A stretch of 64,000 nucleotides of DNA from Chamaea fasciata (GCA_029207755.1 JARCOQ010000217.1:62001-126000), one strand, 5' to 3'. Counted from the stretch's first letter, positions 47,801 through 62,800 are shown. Translations and numbers: made by a program. The notes: a model not told the origin generated them from the sequence alone.

Positions 47801-50800
47801 CCCAGGGACACGTAGAGGACAGGCAGGGCACCCCCAGGGACACCTAGGGGACAGCCAGGGCACCCCAGGGACACCCAGGGCACCCCAGGGACACGTAGGG
47901 GACAGCCAGGGCAACCCCATGGACACCTAGGAGACAGCCAGGGAACCCCCAGGGACACCTAGGGGACACCCAGGGCACCCCCAGGGACACGTACGGGACA
48001 GCCAGGGAACCCCAGGGACACCCTGTGCACCCCCAGGGACAGCCAGCGCACCCCCAGGGACACCTAGGGGACAGCCAGGGCCCCCCCAGGGACACCTAGG
48101 GGACAGCCAGGGCACCCCCAGGGACACCTAGGAGACATCCATGGCCCACCCAGAAAAGCCTAGGGGACCTGCAGGGCACACCCAGGGACACCTAAGGGAC
48201 AGCCAGGGCACCCTAGGGACAGCCAGGGCACCCCCAGGGCCAACGAGGGGACAGCCAGGGCACCCCCAGGGACACCTAGAGGACAGGCAGGGCACCCCAG
48301 GGACACCTAGGGGACAGCCGGGGCACCCCCAGGGACAGCCAGGGCACCCCCAGGGACACTGACGAGACAACCAGGGCATCCCAGGGACACCTAGGGGACA
48401 GCCTGGGCACCCCCAGGGACAGCCAGGGCACCCCCAGGGACACCTAGGGGACAACTGGGGCACCCCCAGGGACACCTAGGGGACAGCCAGGGCAGCCCAG
48501 GGACACCCAGGGCACCCCCAGGGACACCTAGGGGAATTCCAGGGCACCCCAGGGACACCTAGGAGACATCCATGGCCCACCCAGGGAAGCCTAGGGGACC
48601 TGCAGGGCACCCCCAGGGACACGTACGGGACCGCCAGGGAACCCCGGGGACACCCTGTGCACCCCCAGGGACAGCCAGGGCACCCACAGGGACACCTAGG
48701 GGACAGCCAGGGCCCCCCCAGGGACACCTAGGGGACAGCTAGGGCACCCCCGGGACACCCAGGGCACCCCCAGGGACGCCTATGGGACCTCCAGGGCACC
48801 CCCAGGGACACGTACGGGACAGCCAGGGAACCCCAGGGACACCCTGTGCACCTCCAGGGACACCCAGGGCACCCCCAGGGACACCTAGGGGACAGCCGGG
48901 GCACCCCCAGGGACTCGTAGGGGACAGGCAGGGCACCCCAGGGACACGTACGGGACAGCCAGGGAACCCCAGGGACACCTAGGGGACAGCCAGGGAACCC
49001 CAGGGTCACACTGGGCACCCCCAGGGACACCCAGGGCACCCCCAGGGACACCTAGGGGATAGCCAGGGCCCCCCCAGGGACACCTAGTGGACAGCCAGGG
49101 AACCCCAGGGACACCCTGTGCACCCCCAGGGACACCCAGGGCACACCCAGGGTCACCTAGGGGACAGCCAGGGCCTCCCCAGGGACACCTAGGGGAGAGC
49201 CAGGGAACCCCAGGGACACCCCAGGGACACCTAGGAGACAGCCAGGGCCCCCTCAGGGACACCTAGGGGACAGACAGGGAACCCCAGAGACAGCCAGTAG
49301 CCCCCCAGGGACACCTAGGTGACAGGCAGGGCACCCCCATGGTCAGCCAGGGCACCCTCGGTACAGCCAGGGTACCCCCTAGGACATTAAGGGGACACCC
49401 TGTGCACCCCCAGGGACACTCAGGGCACCCCCAGGGACACCTACGGGACAGCCAGGGAACCCCAGGGACACTCTGGGCACCCCCAGGGACACCCAGGGCA
49501 CCCCCAGGGACACCTAGGGGACAGCCAGGGCGCCCCAGAGACACCCAGGGCACACCCAGGGACACCTAAGGGACAGTCAGGGCACCCTAGGGATAGCCAG
49601 CGCACCCCCAAAGACACCTAAGGGAAAGGCAGGGCACCCCCAGGGACACCGAGGGGACAGCCAGGGCACCCTAGGGACAGCCAGGGCACCCCCAGGGACA
49701 CCTAGGGAACAGCCAGGGCGCCCCCAGGGACACCTAGGGGACAGCCAGTGCACCCCAGGGACAGCGAGGGCACCCCCAGGGACACGGAGGGGACAGGCAG
49801 GGCACCTCCAGGGATACTAGAGGACAGCCAAGGCTCCCCAGGGCACCCCAGGGACACCCAGGGCACCCCAGGGACACCTAGGGGACAGCCAGGGCACCCA
49901 CAGGGCACCCCAGGGACGCCCAGGGCACCCCCAGGGACACCTAGGAGACAGCCAGGGCCCCCCCAAGGAAACCTAGGGGACAGCCAGGGCAACCTAGGGA
50001 CACCCAGGGCACCCCCAGGGACACCAAGGGGACCTCCAGGGCACCTCCAGGGACACGTACGGGACAGCCAGGGAACCCCAGGGACACCCTGTGCACCCCC
50101 AGGGACAGCCAGGGCACCCCCAGGGACACATAGGGGACAGCCAGGGCCCCCCCAGGGACACCTAGGGGACAGCCAGGGCTCCCCAGAGACACCCAGGGCA
50201 CACCCAGGGACACCTAGGGGACAGCCGGGGCACCCCCAGGGACATAGGGGACAGCCAGGGCACTCCAGGGACAGCCAGGCCACCCCCAGGGACAGAGAGG
50301 GCACAGCCAGGGCACCCTATGGACAGCCAGGGCACTCCCAGGGACACCTAGGGGACAGCCAGGGGCACCCGCAGGGACACCCAGGGCACCCCCAGGGACA
50401 CCTAGGGGACAGCCGGGGCACCCCCAGGGACACCTAGGGGACAGCCAGGGCACCCCAGGGACACCCTGTACACCCCCAGGGACACCCAGGGCACCCCCAG
50501 GGCACCCCTGAGACAGCCAGGGCACCCCCAGGGACACCTAGGGGACAGCCAGGGACCCCGAGGGACACCTCGGGGACAGCCAGGGAACCCCAGGGACACC
50601 CTGGGCACCCCCAGGGACACCCAGGGCACCCCCGGGGACACCTACGGGACAGCCAGGGCGCCCCAGAGACACCCAGGGCACACCCAGGGACACCTAAGGG
50701 ACAGCCAGGGCACCCTAGGGACAGCCAGGGCACCCCCAGAGACACCGAGGGCACAGCCAGGGCACCCCCTAGGACACTTAGGGGACAGGCAGGGCACCCC

Positions 50801-51134
50801 CGGGGACACCTAGGGGACAGTCAGGGCACCTCAGGGACACCCAGGGCACCCCCAGGGACACCTAGGGGACAGCCTGGGCACCCCCAGGGACACCTAGGGG
50901 ACAGCCAGGGCACTCCAGGGACAGCCAGGGCACCCTCAGGGACACGTAGGGGACAGCCAGGGCACCCCAGGGACACCCTGGGCACCCCCAGGGACACCTA
51001 GGGGACAGCCAGGGCACCCCAGGGACACCCTGGGCACCCCCAGGGACACCTAGGGGACAGCCAGGGAACCCCCAGGGACACCCAGGGCACCCCCAGGGAC
51101 ACCTAGGGGACAGGCAGGGCACTCCCAAGGACAC
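44811..51134 (+). repeat. Right-arm array, mixed modules, no gene
   Basis: Ordinary units with several modules related to the left arm: 45,936-46,224, 46,490-47,020 (resembling 3,260-3,770) and 47,120-48,130 (resembling 10,900-11,500 and 14,700-15,300). 46,304-46,545 has a partner at 58,262-58,503 (offset 11,958). No non-repeat sequence is visible. Confidence 0.8.
45936..46224 (+). repeat. Module shared across the island (right member)
   Basis: Same ordered variants as 2,762-3,050, including the only other CCATGGATCCCCC subunit noticed. Small differences include CACCCCAGAGACACCCAGGG in place of a shorter form near 46,040. Confidence 0.8.
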
Positions 51135-54100
51135 CTAGGGGACAGGCAGGGCACCCCCAGGGACACTGACGGGACAGCCAGGGCAACCCCAGAGACCTCT
51201 AGGGGACAGCCAGGGCACTCGCAGGGACACTCTGGGCACCCACAGGGACACCTTGGGGACAGCCAGGGAACCCCATTGACACCCTGTGCACCCCCAGGGA
51301 CAGCCAGGGCACCCCCAGGGACACCCTGTGCACCCCCAGGGACAGCCAGGGCAGCCCCAGGGACACCTAGGGGACAGCCAGGGCTCCCCAGAGACACCCA
51401 GGGCACACCCAGGGACACCTAGGGGACAGCCTGGGCACCCCCAGGGACACGTATGGGACAGCCAGGGAACCCCATTGACACCCTGTGCACCCCCAGGGAC
51501 ACCCAGGGCCCCCCCAGGGACATCTAGGGGACAGCCAGGGAACCCCAGGGACACCCTGGGCACCCCCAGGGACACCTAGGGGACAGCCAGGGCACCCCAG
51601 GGACACCCTGGGCACCACCAGGGACACCTAGGGGACAGCCAGGGCACCCCCAGGGACACCCAGGGCACCCCTAGGGACACTTAGGGGACAGGCAGGGCAC
51701 CCCCAGGGACACCCTGTGCACCCCCTGGGACACCCAGGGCACCCCCAGGGACACCTAGGGGACAGCCAGGGCACCCCAGAGACACCCAGGGCACACCCAG
51801 GGACACCTAAGGGAAAGCCAGGGCACCCTAGGGACAGCCAGGGCACCCCCAGAGACACGAAGGGCACAGCCAGGGCACCCCCAGGGACACCTAGAAGACA
51901 GGCAGGGCACCCCCAGGGACACCTAGGGGACAGTCAGGGCACCCCAGGGACACCCAGGGCACCCAAAGGGACACATAGGGGACAGCCTGGGCACCACCAG
52001 GGACACCTAGGGGACAGCCAGGGCCCCCTCAGGGACACCTAGGGGACAGACAGGGCACCCCAGGGACAGCCAGGGCCCCCCCAGGGACACCTAGGGGACA
52101 GCCAGGGCTCCCCAGAGACACCCAGGGCACACTCAGGGAAACCTAAGGGACAGCCAGGGCACCCTAGGGACAGCCAGGGTACCCCCAAGGACACTTAGGG
52201 GACAGCCAGGGCACCCCCAGGGACACTCAGGACACCCCCAGGGACACCTAGGGGACAGCCGGGGAACCCCCAGGGACACCTAGGGGACAGCCAGGGCACC
52301 CCAGGGACACCCTGTGCACCCCCAGGGACACCCAGGGCACACCCAGCGACACCTAGGGCACAGCCAGGGCACCCTAGGGACAGCCAGGGCATCCCCAAGG
52401 ACACCTAGGGGACAGGCAGGGCACCCCCAGGGACACCGAGGGGACAGCCAGGGCACCCTAGGGACAGCCAGGGCACCCCCAGGGACACCCAGGGCACCCC
52501 CAGTGACACCTAGGGGACAGCCTGGGCACCGCCAGGGACACCTAGGGGACAGCCAGGGCCCCCCAATGGACACCTAGGGGACAGCCAGGGCACCCCAGGG
52601 CACCACAGGGGCACCCAGGGCACCCCAGGGACACGTAGGGGACAGCCAGGGCACCCACAGGGACAGCCAGGGCACCCCCAGGGACACCTAGGAGACAGCC
52701 AGGGCCACCCCAGGGACAGCTAGGGGACAGCCAGGGCACCCCAGGGACACCCAGGGCACCCCCAGGGACGCCTAGGGGACCTCCAGGGCATCCGCAGGGA
52801 CACGTACGGGACAGCCAGGGAACCCCAGGGACACCCTGTGTACCCCCAGGGACAGCCAGGGCACACCCAGGGACACCCAGGGCACCCCCAGGGACACCTA
52901 GGGGACAGCCAGTGCTCCCCAGAGACACCCAGGGCACACCCAGGGACACCTAGGGGACAGCCTGGGCACCCCCAGGGTCAGCCAGGGCATCCCCAGGGAC
53001 ACCTAGGGGACAGCCGGGGCACCCCCAGGGACACCTAGGGGACAGCCAGGGCACCCCCAGGAACACCCAGGGCACCCCCAGGGACACCTAGGGGACAGGC
53101 AGGGAACCCCCAGGGACACCTAGGGGACAGGCAGGGCACCCCCAGGGACACTGACGGGACAGCCAGGGCAACCCCAGAGACCTCTAGGGGATAGCCAGGG
53201 CACTCGAAGGGACACTCTGGGCACCCACAGGGACACCTTGGGGACAGCCAGGGCACCCCAGGGACGCCCCGGGCACCCCCAGGGACACCTAGGGCACCCC
53301 CAGGGACACCTAGGGGAAGGCAGGACACCCCCAGGGACACCTAGGGGACAGCCAGGGCACCCCCAGGGACATTTAGGGGACAGCCAGGGCACTCCCAGGG
53401 ACACTCTGGGTACCCACATGGACACCTTGGAGACAGCCAGGGTACCCCAGGGACACCCAGGGCACCCCCAGGGACACCTAGGGGACAGCCAGGGCACCCT
53501 AGGGACAGCCAGGGCACCCCCAGGGACACCTAGGGCACCCCCAGGGACACCTAGGGGACAGCCAGGGCACCCTAGGGACAGCCAGGGCACCCCCAGGGAC
53601 ACCTAGGGCACCCCCAGGGACACCTAGGGGACACCCAGGACACCCTAAAGACAGCCAGGGCACCCCAGGGCACCCCAGGGACGCCCAGGGCCCCCCCAGG
53701 GACACCTAGGAGACAGCCAGGGCCCCCCCAGGGACACCTAGGGGACAGCCAGGGCACCCCAGGGACACCCAGGGCACCCCCAGGGACACCAAGGGGACCT
53801 CCAGGGCACCCCCAGGGACACGTACGGGACAGCCAGGGAACCCCAGGGACACCCTGTGCACCCCCAGGGACAGCCAGGGCACCCCCAGGGACACCTAGGG
53901 GACAGCCAGGGAACCCCAGAGACACCCAGGGCACACCCAGGGACACCTAAGGGACAGCCAGGGCACCGTAGGGACAGCCAGGGCACCCCCAGAGACACGG
54001 AGGGCACAGCCAGGGCACCCCCAGGGACACCTAGAGGACAGGCAGGGCACCCCCAGGGACACCTAGGGGATAGTCAGGGCACCCCAGGGACACCCAGGGT

Positions 54101-55330
54101 ACACCCAGGGACACCTAGGGGACAGCCTGGGCACCCCCAGGGACACGTACGGGACAGCCAGGGAACCCCATTGACACCCTGTGCACCCCCAGGGACAGCC
54201 AGGGCACCACCAGGGACACCCTGTGCACCCCCAGGGACACCTAGGGGACAGCCAGGGCTCCCCAGAGACACCCAGGGTACACCCAGGGACACCTAGGGGA
54301 CAGCCTGGGCACCCCCAGGGACACGTATGGGACAGCCAGGGAACCCCATTGACACCCTGTGCACCCCCAGGGACACCCAGGGCCCCCCCAGGGACACCTA
54401 GGGGACAGCCAGGGAACCCCAGGGACACCCTGGGCACCCCCAGGGACACCTAGGGGACAGCCAGGGCACCCCAGGGACACCCTGGGCACCCCCAGGGACA
54501 CCTAGGGGACAGCCAGGGCACCCCCAGGGACACCCAGGGCACCCCCAGGGACACCTAGGGGACAGGCAGGGCACCCCCAGGGACACCTAGGGGACAGGCA
54601 GGGCACCCCCAGGGACATTGACGGGACAGCCAGGGCAACCCCAGAGACCTCTAGGGGACAGCCAGGGCACTCGCAGGGACACTCTGGGCACCCACAGGGA
54701 CACCTTGGGGACAGCCAGGGCACCCCAGGGACGCCCCGGGCACCCCCAGGGACACCTAGGGCACCCCCAGGGACACCTAGGGGAAGGCAGGACACCCCCA
54801 GGGACACCTAGGGGACAGCCAGGGCACCCCCAGGGACATTTAGGGGTCAGCCAGGGCACTCCAGGGACACCCAGGAGACCCCCAGGGACACCAAGGGGAC
54901 AGGCAGGGCACCCCCAGGGACACTGACGGGACAGCCAGGGCACCCCCAGAGACCCCTAGGGGACAGCCAGGGCACTCCCAGGGACACTCTGGGCACCCAC
55001 AGGGACACCTTGGGGACAGCCAGGGCACCCCAGGGACACCCAGGGCACCCCCAGGGACACCTAGGACACACCCAGGGACACCTAGGGGACAGCCAGGCCC
55101 CCCCAGGGACACCTAGGGGACAGCCAGGGCACCCCAGGGACAGGCAGGGCACCCCCAGGGACACCTAGGGGACAGCCAGGGCACCCCCAGGGACATTTAG
55201 GGGACAGCCAGGGCACTCCCAGGGACACTCTGGGCACCCACAGGGACACCTTGGGGACAGCCAGGGTACCCCAAGGACACCTAGGGCACCCCCAGGGACA
55301 CCTAGGGGACAGCCAGGGCACCCTAAAGAC
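51135..55330 (+). repeat. Right-arm amplification marked by GACACTCTGGGCACCCAC
   Basis: The landmark GACACTCTGGGCACC, usually followed by CACAGGGACACCTTGGGG, occurs at 51,226, 53,211, 53,400 (variant), 54,678, 54,983 and 55,224. A relative lies near 44,113. Two internal duplications are clear. 53,110-53,340 pairs with 54,577-54,807 (offset 1,467, both with the rare GGGGAAGGCAGGACACC variant). About 51,380-51,630 pairs with 54,250-54,500 (offset 2,874, both with CCCCATTGACACCCTGTGC). No gene is visible. Confidence 0.75.
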
Positions 55331-58300
55331 AGCCAGGGCACCCCCAGAGACCCCTAGGGGACAGCCAGGGCCACCCCCAGGGACACCCAGGGCACCCCCA
55401 GGGCCGCCTAGGGGACAGCAAGGGCACCCCAGGGACAGCGAGGGCACCCCCAGGGACACCTAGGAGACCTCCACGGACACATATGGGACAGCCAGGCAAC
55501 CCCAGGGACACCCTGGGCACCCCCAGGGACACCCAGGGCACCCCCAGGGACACCTAGGGGACAGCCAGGGCACCCCCAGAGACACTGAGGGCACAGCCGG
55601 GGCACCCCCTTGGACACGTAGGGGACAGGCAGGGCACCCCCAGGGACACCTAGGGGACAGCCAGGGCACCCCCACGGACACCCTGTGCACCCCCAGGGAC
55701 ACCCAGGGCACCCCCAGGGACACCTAGGGGACAGCCAGGGCACCCCAGAGACACCCAGGGCACACCCAGGGACACCTAGGGGACAGCCAGGGCCCCCCCC
55801 ATGGACACCTAGGGGACAGCCAGGGCACCCCAGGGCACCCCAGGGACACCCAGGGCACCCCAGGGGACACGTAGGGGACAGCCAGGGCACCCACAGGGAC
55901 AGCCAGGGCACCCCCAGGGACACCTAGGAGACAGCCAGGGCCCCCCCAGGGACAGCTAGGGGACAGCCAGGGCCCCCCCAGGGACACCTTGGGGACAGCC
56001 AGGGAACCCCAGGGACACCCTGTGCACCCCCAGGAACACCCAGGGCACCCCCAGGGACACCTAGGGGACAGCCAGGGAACCCCAGGGACACCCTGTGCAC
56101 CCCCAGGGACACCCAGGGCACACCCAGCGACACCTAGGGCACAGCCAGGGCACCCTAGGGACAGCCAGGGCACCCCCAAGGACACCTAGGGGACAGGCAG
56201 GGCACCCCCAGGGACACCGAGGGGACAGCCATGGTTCCCCCAGGGACAGCCAGGGCACTCCCAGGGACACCTAGGGGACAGCCAGGGCACCCCAGGGCAC
56301 CCCAGGGACACCCAGGGCACCCCCAGGGACACCTAGGGGACAGCCAGGGCACCCTATGGACAGCCAGGGCACTCCCAGGGACACCTAGGGGACAGCCAGG
56401 GGCACCCCCAGGGACGCCCAGGGCACCCCCAGGGACACCTAGGGAACAACCGGGGCACCCACAGGGACACCTAGGGGACAGCCAGGGCACCCCAGGGACA
56501 CCCTGTGCACCCCCAGGGACACCCAGGGCACCCCCAGGGACACGTACGGGACAGCCAGGGAACCCCAGGGACACCCAGGGCACACCCAGGGACACCTAGG
56601 GGATAGCCTGGGCACCCCCAGGGACAGCCAGGGCATCCCCAGGGACGCCTAGGGGACAGGCCGGGGCACCCCCAGGGACAGCTAGGGAACAGCCAGGGCA
56701 CGCCAGGGACAGCCAGGCCACCCCCTAGGACACTTAGGGGACAGGCAGGGCACCCCCAGGGACACCTAGAGGACAGCCAGGGCACCCCAGGGACACCAAG
56801 GGGACAGCCAGGGCACCCATGGACAGCCAGGGCACTCCCAGGGACACCTAGGGGACAGCCAGGGGCACCCCCAGGGACACCCAGGGCACCCCCAGAGACA
56901 CCTAGGGGACAGCCGGGGCACCCCCAGGGACACCTAGGGGACAGCCAGGGCACCCCAGGGACACCCTGTGCACCCCCAGGGACACCCAGGGCACCCCCAG
57001 GGCACCCCAGAGACAGCCAGGGCACCCCCAGGGACACCTAGGGGACAGCCAGGGCCCCCCCAGGGACACCTAGGGGACAGCCAGGGAACCCCAGGGACAC
57101 CCTGTGCACCCCCAGGAACACCCAGGGCACCCCCAAGGACACCTAGGGGACAGCCAGGGAACCCCAGGGACACACTGTGCACCCCCAGGGACACCCAGGG
57201 CACACCCAGGGACACCTAGGGCACAGCCAGGGCACCCTAGGGACAGCCAGGGCACCCCCAAGGACATCTAGGGGACAAGCAGGGCAGCCCCAGGGACACC
57301 TAGGGGACAGCCAGGGCAGCCTAGGGATAGCGAGGGCACCCCCAGGGACACCTAGGAGACAGGCAGGGCGCCCCAGGGCACCCCAGGGACACCCAGGGCA
57401 CCCCAGGGACACGTAGGGACAGCCAGGGCACCCACAGGGATACCCAGGGCACCCCCAGGGACACCTGGGGGACCTCCAGGGCACCCCCAGGGACACGTAC
57501 GGGACAGCCAAGGAACCCCAGGGACACACTGTGCACCCCCAGGGACACCCAGGGCACCCCCAGGGACATCTAGGGGACAGGAAGGGCACCCCAGAGACAC
57601 CCAGGGCACACCCAGGGACACCTAAGGGACAGCCAGGGCACCCTAGGGACAACCAGGGCACCCCCAGGGCCACCGAGGGGACAGCCAGGGCACCCCCAGG
57701 GACACCTAGAGGACAGGTAGGGCACCTCAGGGACACCTACGGGACAGCCGGGGGACTCCCAGGGACAGCCAGGGCACCCCCAGGGACACCTAGTGGCCAA
57801 CGGGGGCACCACCAGGGACACCTAGGGGACAGCCAGGGCACCCCAGGGACACCCAGGGCACCCCCAGGGACACCTAGCGAACATCCAGGGCACCCCAGGG
57901 ACACCCTGTGCACTTCCAGGGACAGCCAGGGCACCCCCAGGGCACCCCAGAGACAGCCAGGGCCTTCCCAGGGACACCTAGGGGACAGTCAGGGCACCCC
58001 AGGGACACCCAGGGCACCCCCAGGGACACCTAGGGGACAGCCAGGGCCCCCCCAGGGACACCTAGGGGACAGCCATGGCTCCCCCAGGGACAGCCAGTGC
58101 ACCCCCAGGGACACCTAGGGGACAGCCAGGGCCCCCCCAGGGACACCTAGGGGACACCCAGGGCACCCCCAGGGACACCTAGAGGACAGGAAGGGCACCC
58201 CAGGGACACCTAGGGGACAGTCAGGGCACCCCAGGGACACCCAGGGCACCCCCAGGGACACCTAGGGGACAGCCTGGGCACCCCCAGGGTCAGCCAGGGC

Positions 58301-59801
58301 ACCCCCAGGGACACCTAGGGGACAGCCGGGGCACCCCCAGGGACACGTAAGGGACAGCCAGGGCACTCCTGGGACAGCCAGGGCACCCCCAGGGACACGT
58401 AGGGGACAACCAGGGCACCCCAGAGACAGCCAGGACCCCCCCAGGGACACCTAGGGGACAGGCAGGGCACCCCCAGGGACAGCCAGTGCACCCCTAGGGA
58501 CAACTAGGGGACAGCCAGGGCCCCCCCAGGGACACCTAGGGGACAGCCAGGGCTCCCCAGAGACACCCAGGGCACACCCAGGGACACCTAAGGGACAGCC
58601 AGGGTTCCCTAGGGACAGCCAGGGCACCCCCTAGGACACTTAGGGGACAGGCAGGGCACCCCCAGGGACACCTAGAGGACAGCCAGGGCACCCCAGGGAC
58701 ACCTAGGCGACAGCTAGGGCACCCTATAGACAGCCAGGGCACCCCCAGGGACACCCAGGGCACACCCAGGGACACCTAGGGGACAGCTTGGGCACCCCCA
58801 GGGACAGCCAGGGCATCCCCAGAGACACCTAGGGGACAGACGGGGCACCCCCATGGACAGCTAGGGGACAGCCAGGGCACTCCAGGGACAGCCAGGCCAC
58901 CCCCAGAAACAGCGAGGGCACAGCCAGGGCACCCTAGGGACAGCCAGGGCACCCCCTAGGACACTTAGGGGACAGGCAGCGCACCCCCAGGGACACCTAG
59001 AGGACAGCCAGAACACCCCAGGGACACCAAGGGGACAGCCAGGGCACCCTATGGACAGCCAGGGCACTCCCAGAAACACCTAGGGGACAGCCGAGGCACC
59101 CCAGGGACACCTAGGGGACAGCCAGGGCACCCCAGGGACACCCTGTGCACCCCCTGGGACACCCAGGGCACCCCCAGGGCACCCCAGAGACAGCCAGGGC
59201 ACCCCCAGGGACACCTAGGGGACAGCCAGGGCCCCCCCAGGGACACCTAGGGGACAGCCAGGGAACCCCAGGGACACCCTGTGCACCCCCAGGGACACCC
59301 AGGGCACCCCCAGGGACACCTAGGGGACAGGCAGGGCACCCCAGAGACACCCAGGGCACACCCAGGGACACCTAAGGGACAGCCAGGGCACCCTAGGGAC
59401 AGCCAGGGCACCCCCAGGGCCACCGAGGGGACAGCCAGGGCACCCCCAGGGACACCTAGAGGACAGGTAGGGCACCTCAGGGACACCTAGGGGACAGCCT
59501 GGGCCCCCTCAGGGACAGCCAGGGCACCCCCAGGGACACCTAGTGGACAACCGGGGCACCCCCAGGGACACCTAGGGGACAGCCAGGGCACCCCAGGGAC
59601 ACCCAGGGCACCCCCAGGGACACCTAGCGGACCTCCAGGGCACCCCAGGGACACCCTGTGCACCTCCAGGGACACCCAGGGCACCCCCAGGGCACCCCAG
59701 AGACAGCCAGGGCACTCCCAGGGACACCTAGGGGACAGGCAGGGCACCCCCAGGGACAGCCATGGCTCCCCCAGGGACAGCCAGGGCCCCCCCAGGGACA
59801 C
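55331..59801 (+). repeat. Right-arm array, mixed modules, no gene
   Basis: Only array units are present. 57,143-57,740 resembles 4,980-5,600 of the left arm, and 58,262-58,503 is the partner of 46,304-46,545. Individual irregular subunits include TAGTGGCCAACGGGGGCACC near 57,792. Confidence 0.8.
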
Positions 59802-62800
59802 CTAGGGGACAGCCAGGGCTCCCCAGAGACACCCAGGGCACACCCAGGGACACCTAAGGGACAGCCAGGGAACCCTAGGGACAGCCAGGGTACCCCCTAG
59901 GACACTTAGGGGACAGCCAGGGCACCCCCAGGGACAGTCAGGGCACCCCCAGGGACACCTAGGGGACAGCCGGGGCACCCCCAGGGACACCTAGGGGACA
60001 GCCAGGGCACCCCAGGGACACCCTGTGCACCCCCAGGGACACCCAGGGCACACCCAGCGACACCTAGGGCACAGCCAGGGCACCCTAGGGACAGCCAAGG
60101 CACCCCCAAGGACACCTAGGGGACAGGCAGGGCACCCCCAGGGACACCGAGGGCACCCCCAGGGACACCTAGGGGACAGCCTGGGCACCCCCAGGGACAC
60201 CAAGGGGACAGCCATGGCTCCCACAGGGACAGCCAGAGCACCCCCAGGGACACCTAGGGGACAGCCATGGTTCCCCCAGGGACAGCCAGAGCACCCCCAG
60301 GGACACCTAGGGGACAGCCAGGGCCACCCCATGGACACCTAGGGGACAGCCAGGGCACCCCAGGGCACCCCAGGGACACCCAGGGCACCCCAGGGACACG
60401 TAGGGGACAGCCAGGGCACCCACAGGGACACCTAGGGGACAGCCAGGGCTCCCCAGAGACACCCAGGGCACACCCAGGGACACCTAAGGGACAGCCAGGG
60501 CACCCTAGGGACAGCCAGGGCACCCCCTAGGACACTTAGGGGACAGCCAGGGCACCCCCAGGGACACTCAGGGCACCCCAAGGGACACCTAGGGGACAGC
60601 CGGGGCACCCCCAGGGACACCTAGGGGACAGCCAGGGCACCCCAGGGACACCCTGTGCACCCCCAGGGACACCCAGGGCACACCCAGCGACACCTAGGGC
60701 ACAGCCAGGGCACCCTAGGGAAAGCCAGGACACCCCCAAGGACACCTAGGGGACAGGCAGGGCACCCCCAGGGACACCGAGGGCATTCCCAGGGACACCT
60801 AGGGGACAGCCTGGGCACCCCCAGGGACACCAAGGGGACAGCCAGGGCCAACCCATGGACACCTAGGGGACAGCCAGGGCACCCCAGGGCCCCCCAGGGA
60901 CACCCAGGGCACCTTAGGGACACCCTGTGCACCCCCAGAGACACCCAGGGCACACCCAGCGACACCTAGGGCACAGCCAGGGCACCCTAGGGACAGCCAG
61001 GGCACCCCCAAGGACACCTAGGGGACAGCCAGGGAACCCCAGGGACACCCTGTGCACCCCCAGGAACACCCAGGGCACCCCCAGGGACACCTAGGGGACA
61101 GCCAGGGAACCCCAGGGACACCCTGTGCACCCCCAGGGACACCCAGGGCACACCCAGGGACACCTAGGGCACAGCCAGGGCACCCTAGGGACAGCCAGGG
61201 CACACCAAAGGACACCTAGGGGACAAGCAGGGCACCCCCAAGGACACCTAGGGGAGAGCCAGGGCACCCCAGGGACACCCTGTGCACCCCCAGGGACACC
61301 CAGGGCACCCCCAGGGCACCCCAGAGACAGCCAGGGCACCCCCAGGGACACCTAGGGGACAGCCAGGGCCCCCCCAGGGACACCTAGGGGACAGCCAGGG
61401 AACCCCAGAGACACCCCAGGGACACCTAGGGGACAGCCAGGGCCCCCTCAGGGACACCTAGGGGACAGTCAGGGAACCCCAGAGACAGACATGACCCCCC
61501 CAGGGACACCTAGGGGACAGGCAGGGCACCCCCAGGGACAGCCATGGCTCCCCCAGAGACAGCCAGGGCCCCCCCAGGGACACCTAGGGGACAGCCAGGG
61601 CACCCTAGGGACAGCCAGGGTACCCCCTAGGACACTTAGGGGACAGCCAGGGCACCCCCAGGGACACTCAGGGCACCCCCAGGGACACCTAGGGGACAGC
61701 CGGGGCACCCCCAGGGACACCTAGGGGACAGCCAGGGCACCCCAGGGACACCCTGTGCACCCCCAGGGACACCCAGGGCACACCCAGCGACACCTAGGGC
61801 ACAGCCAGGACACCCTAGGGACAGCCAGGGCACCCCCAAGGACACCTAGGGGACAGGCAGGGCACCCCCAGGGACACCGAGGGGACAGCCAGGGCACCCT
61901 AGGGATAGCCAGGGTACCCCCAGGGACACCCAGGGCACCCCCAGTGACACCTAGGGGACAGCCTGGGCACCCCCAGGGACACCAAGGGAACAGCCATGGT
62001 TCCCCCAGGGAAAGCCAGAGCACCCCCAGGGACACCTAGGGGACAGCCAGGGCCACCCCATGGACACCTAGGGGACAGCCAGGGCACCCCAGGGCCCCCC
62101 AGGGACACCCAGGGCACCCCAGGGACACGTAGGGGACAGCCAGGGCACCCACAGGGACAGCCAGGGCACCCCCAGGGACACCTAGGAGAAAGCCAGGGCC
62201 CCCCCAGGGACAGCTAGGGGACAGCCAGAGCACCCCAGGGACACCCAGGGCACCCCCAGGGACGCCTAGGGGACCTCCAGGGCACCCCCGGGGACACGTA
62301 CGGGACAGCCAGGGAACCCTAGGGACACCCTGTGCACCCCCAGGGACAGCCAGGGCACCCCCAGGGACACCCTGTGCACCCCCAGGGACACCCAGGGCAC
62401 CCCCAGGGCACCCCAGAGACAGCCAGGGCACCCCCAGGGACACCTAGGGGACAGCCAGGGCCCCCCCAGGGACACCTTGGGGACAGCCAGGGAACCCCAG
62501 GGACACCCTGTGCACCCCCAAGAACACCCAGGGCACCCCCAGGGACACCTAGGGGACAGCCAGGGAACCCCAGGGACACCCGGTGCACCCCCAGGGATAC
62601 CCAGGGCACACCCAGGAACACCTAGGGCACAGCCAGGGCACCCTAGGGACAGCCAGGGCACACCCAAGGACACCTAGGGGACAAGCAGGGCACCCCCATG
62701 AACACCTAGGGGAGAGCCAGGGCACCCCAGGGACACCCTGTGCACCCCCAGGGACACCCAGGGCACCCCCAGGGCACCCCAGAGACAGCCAGGGCACGCC

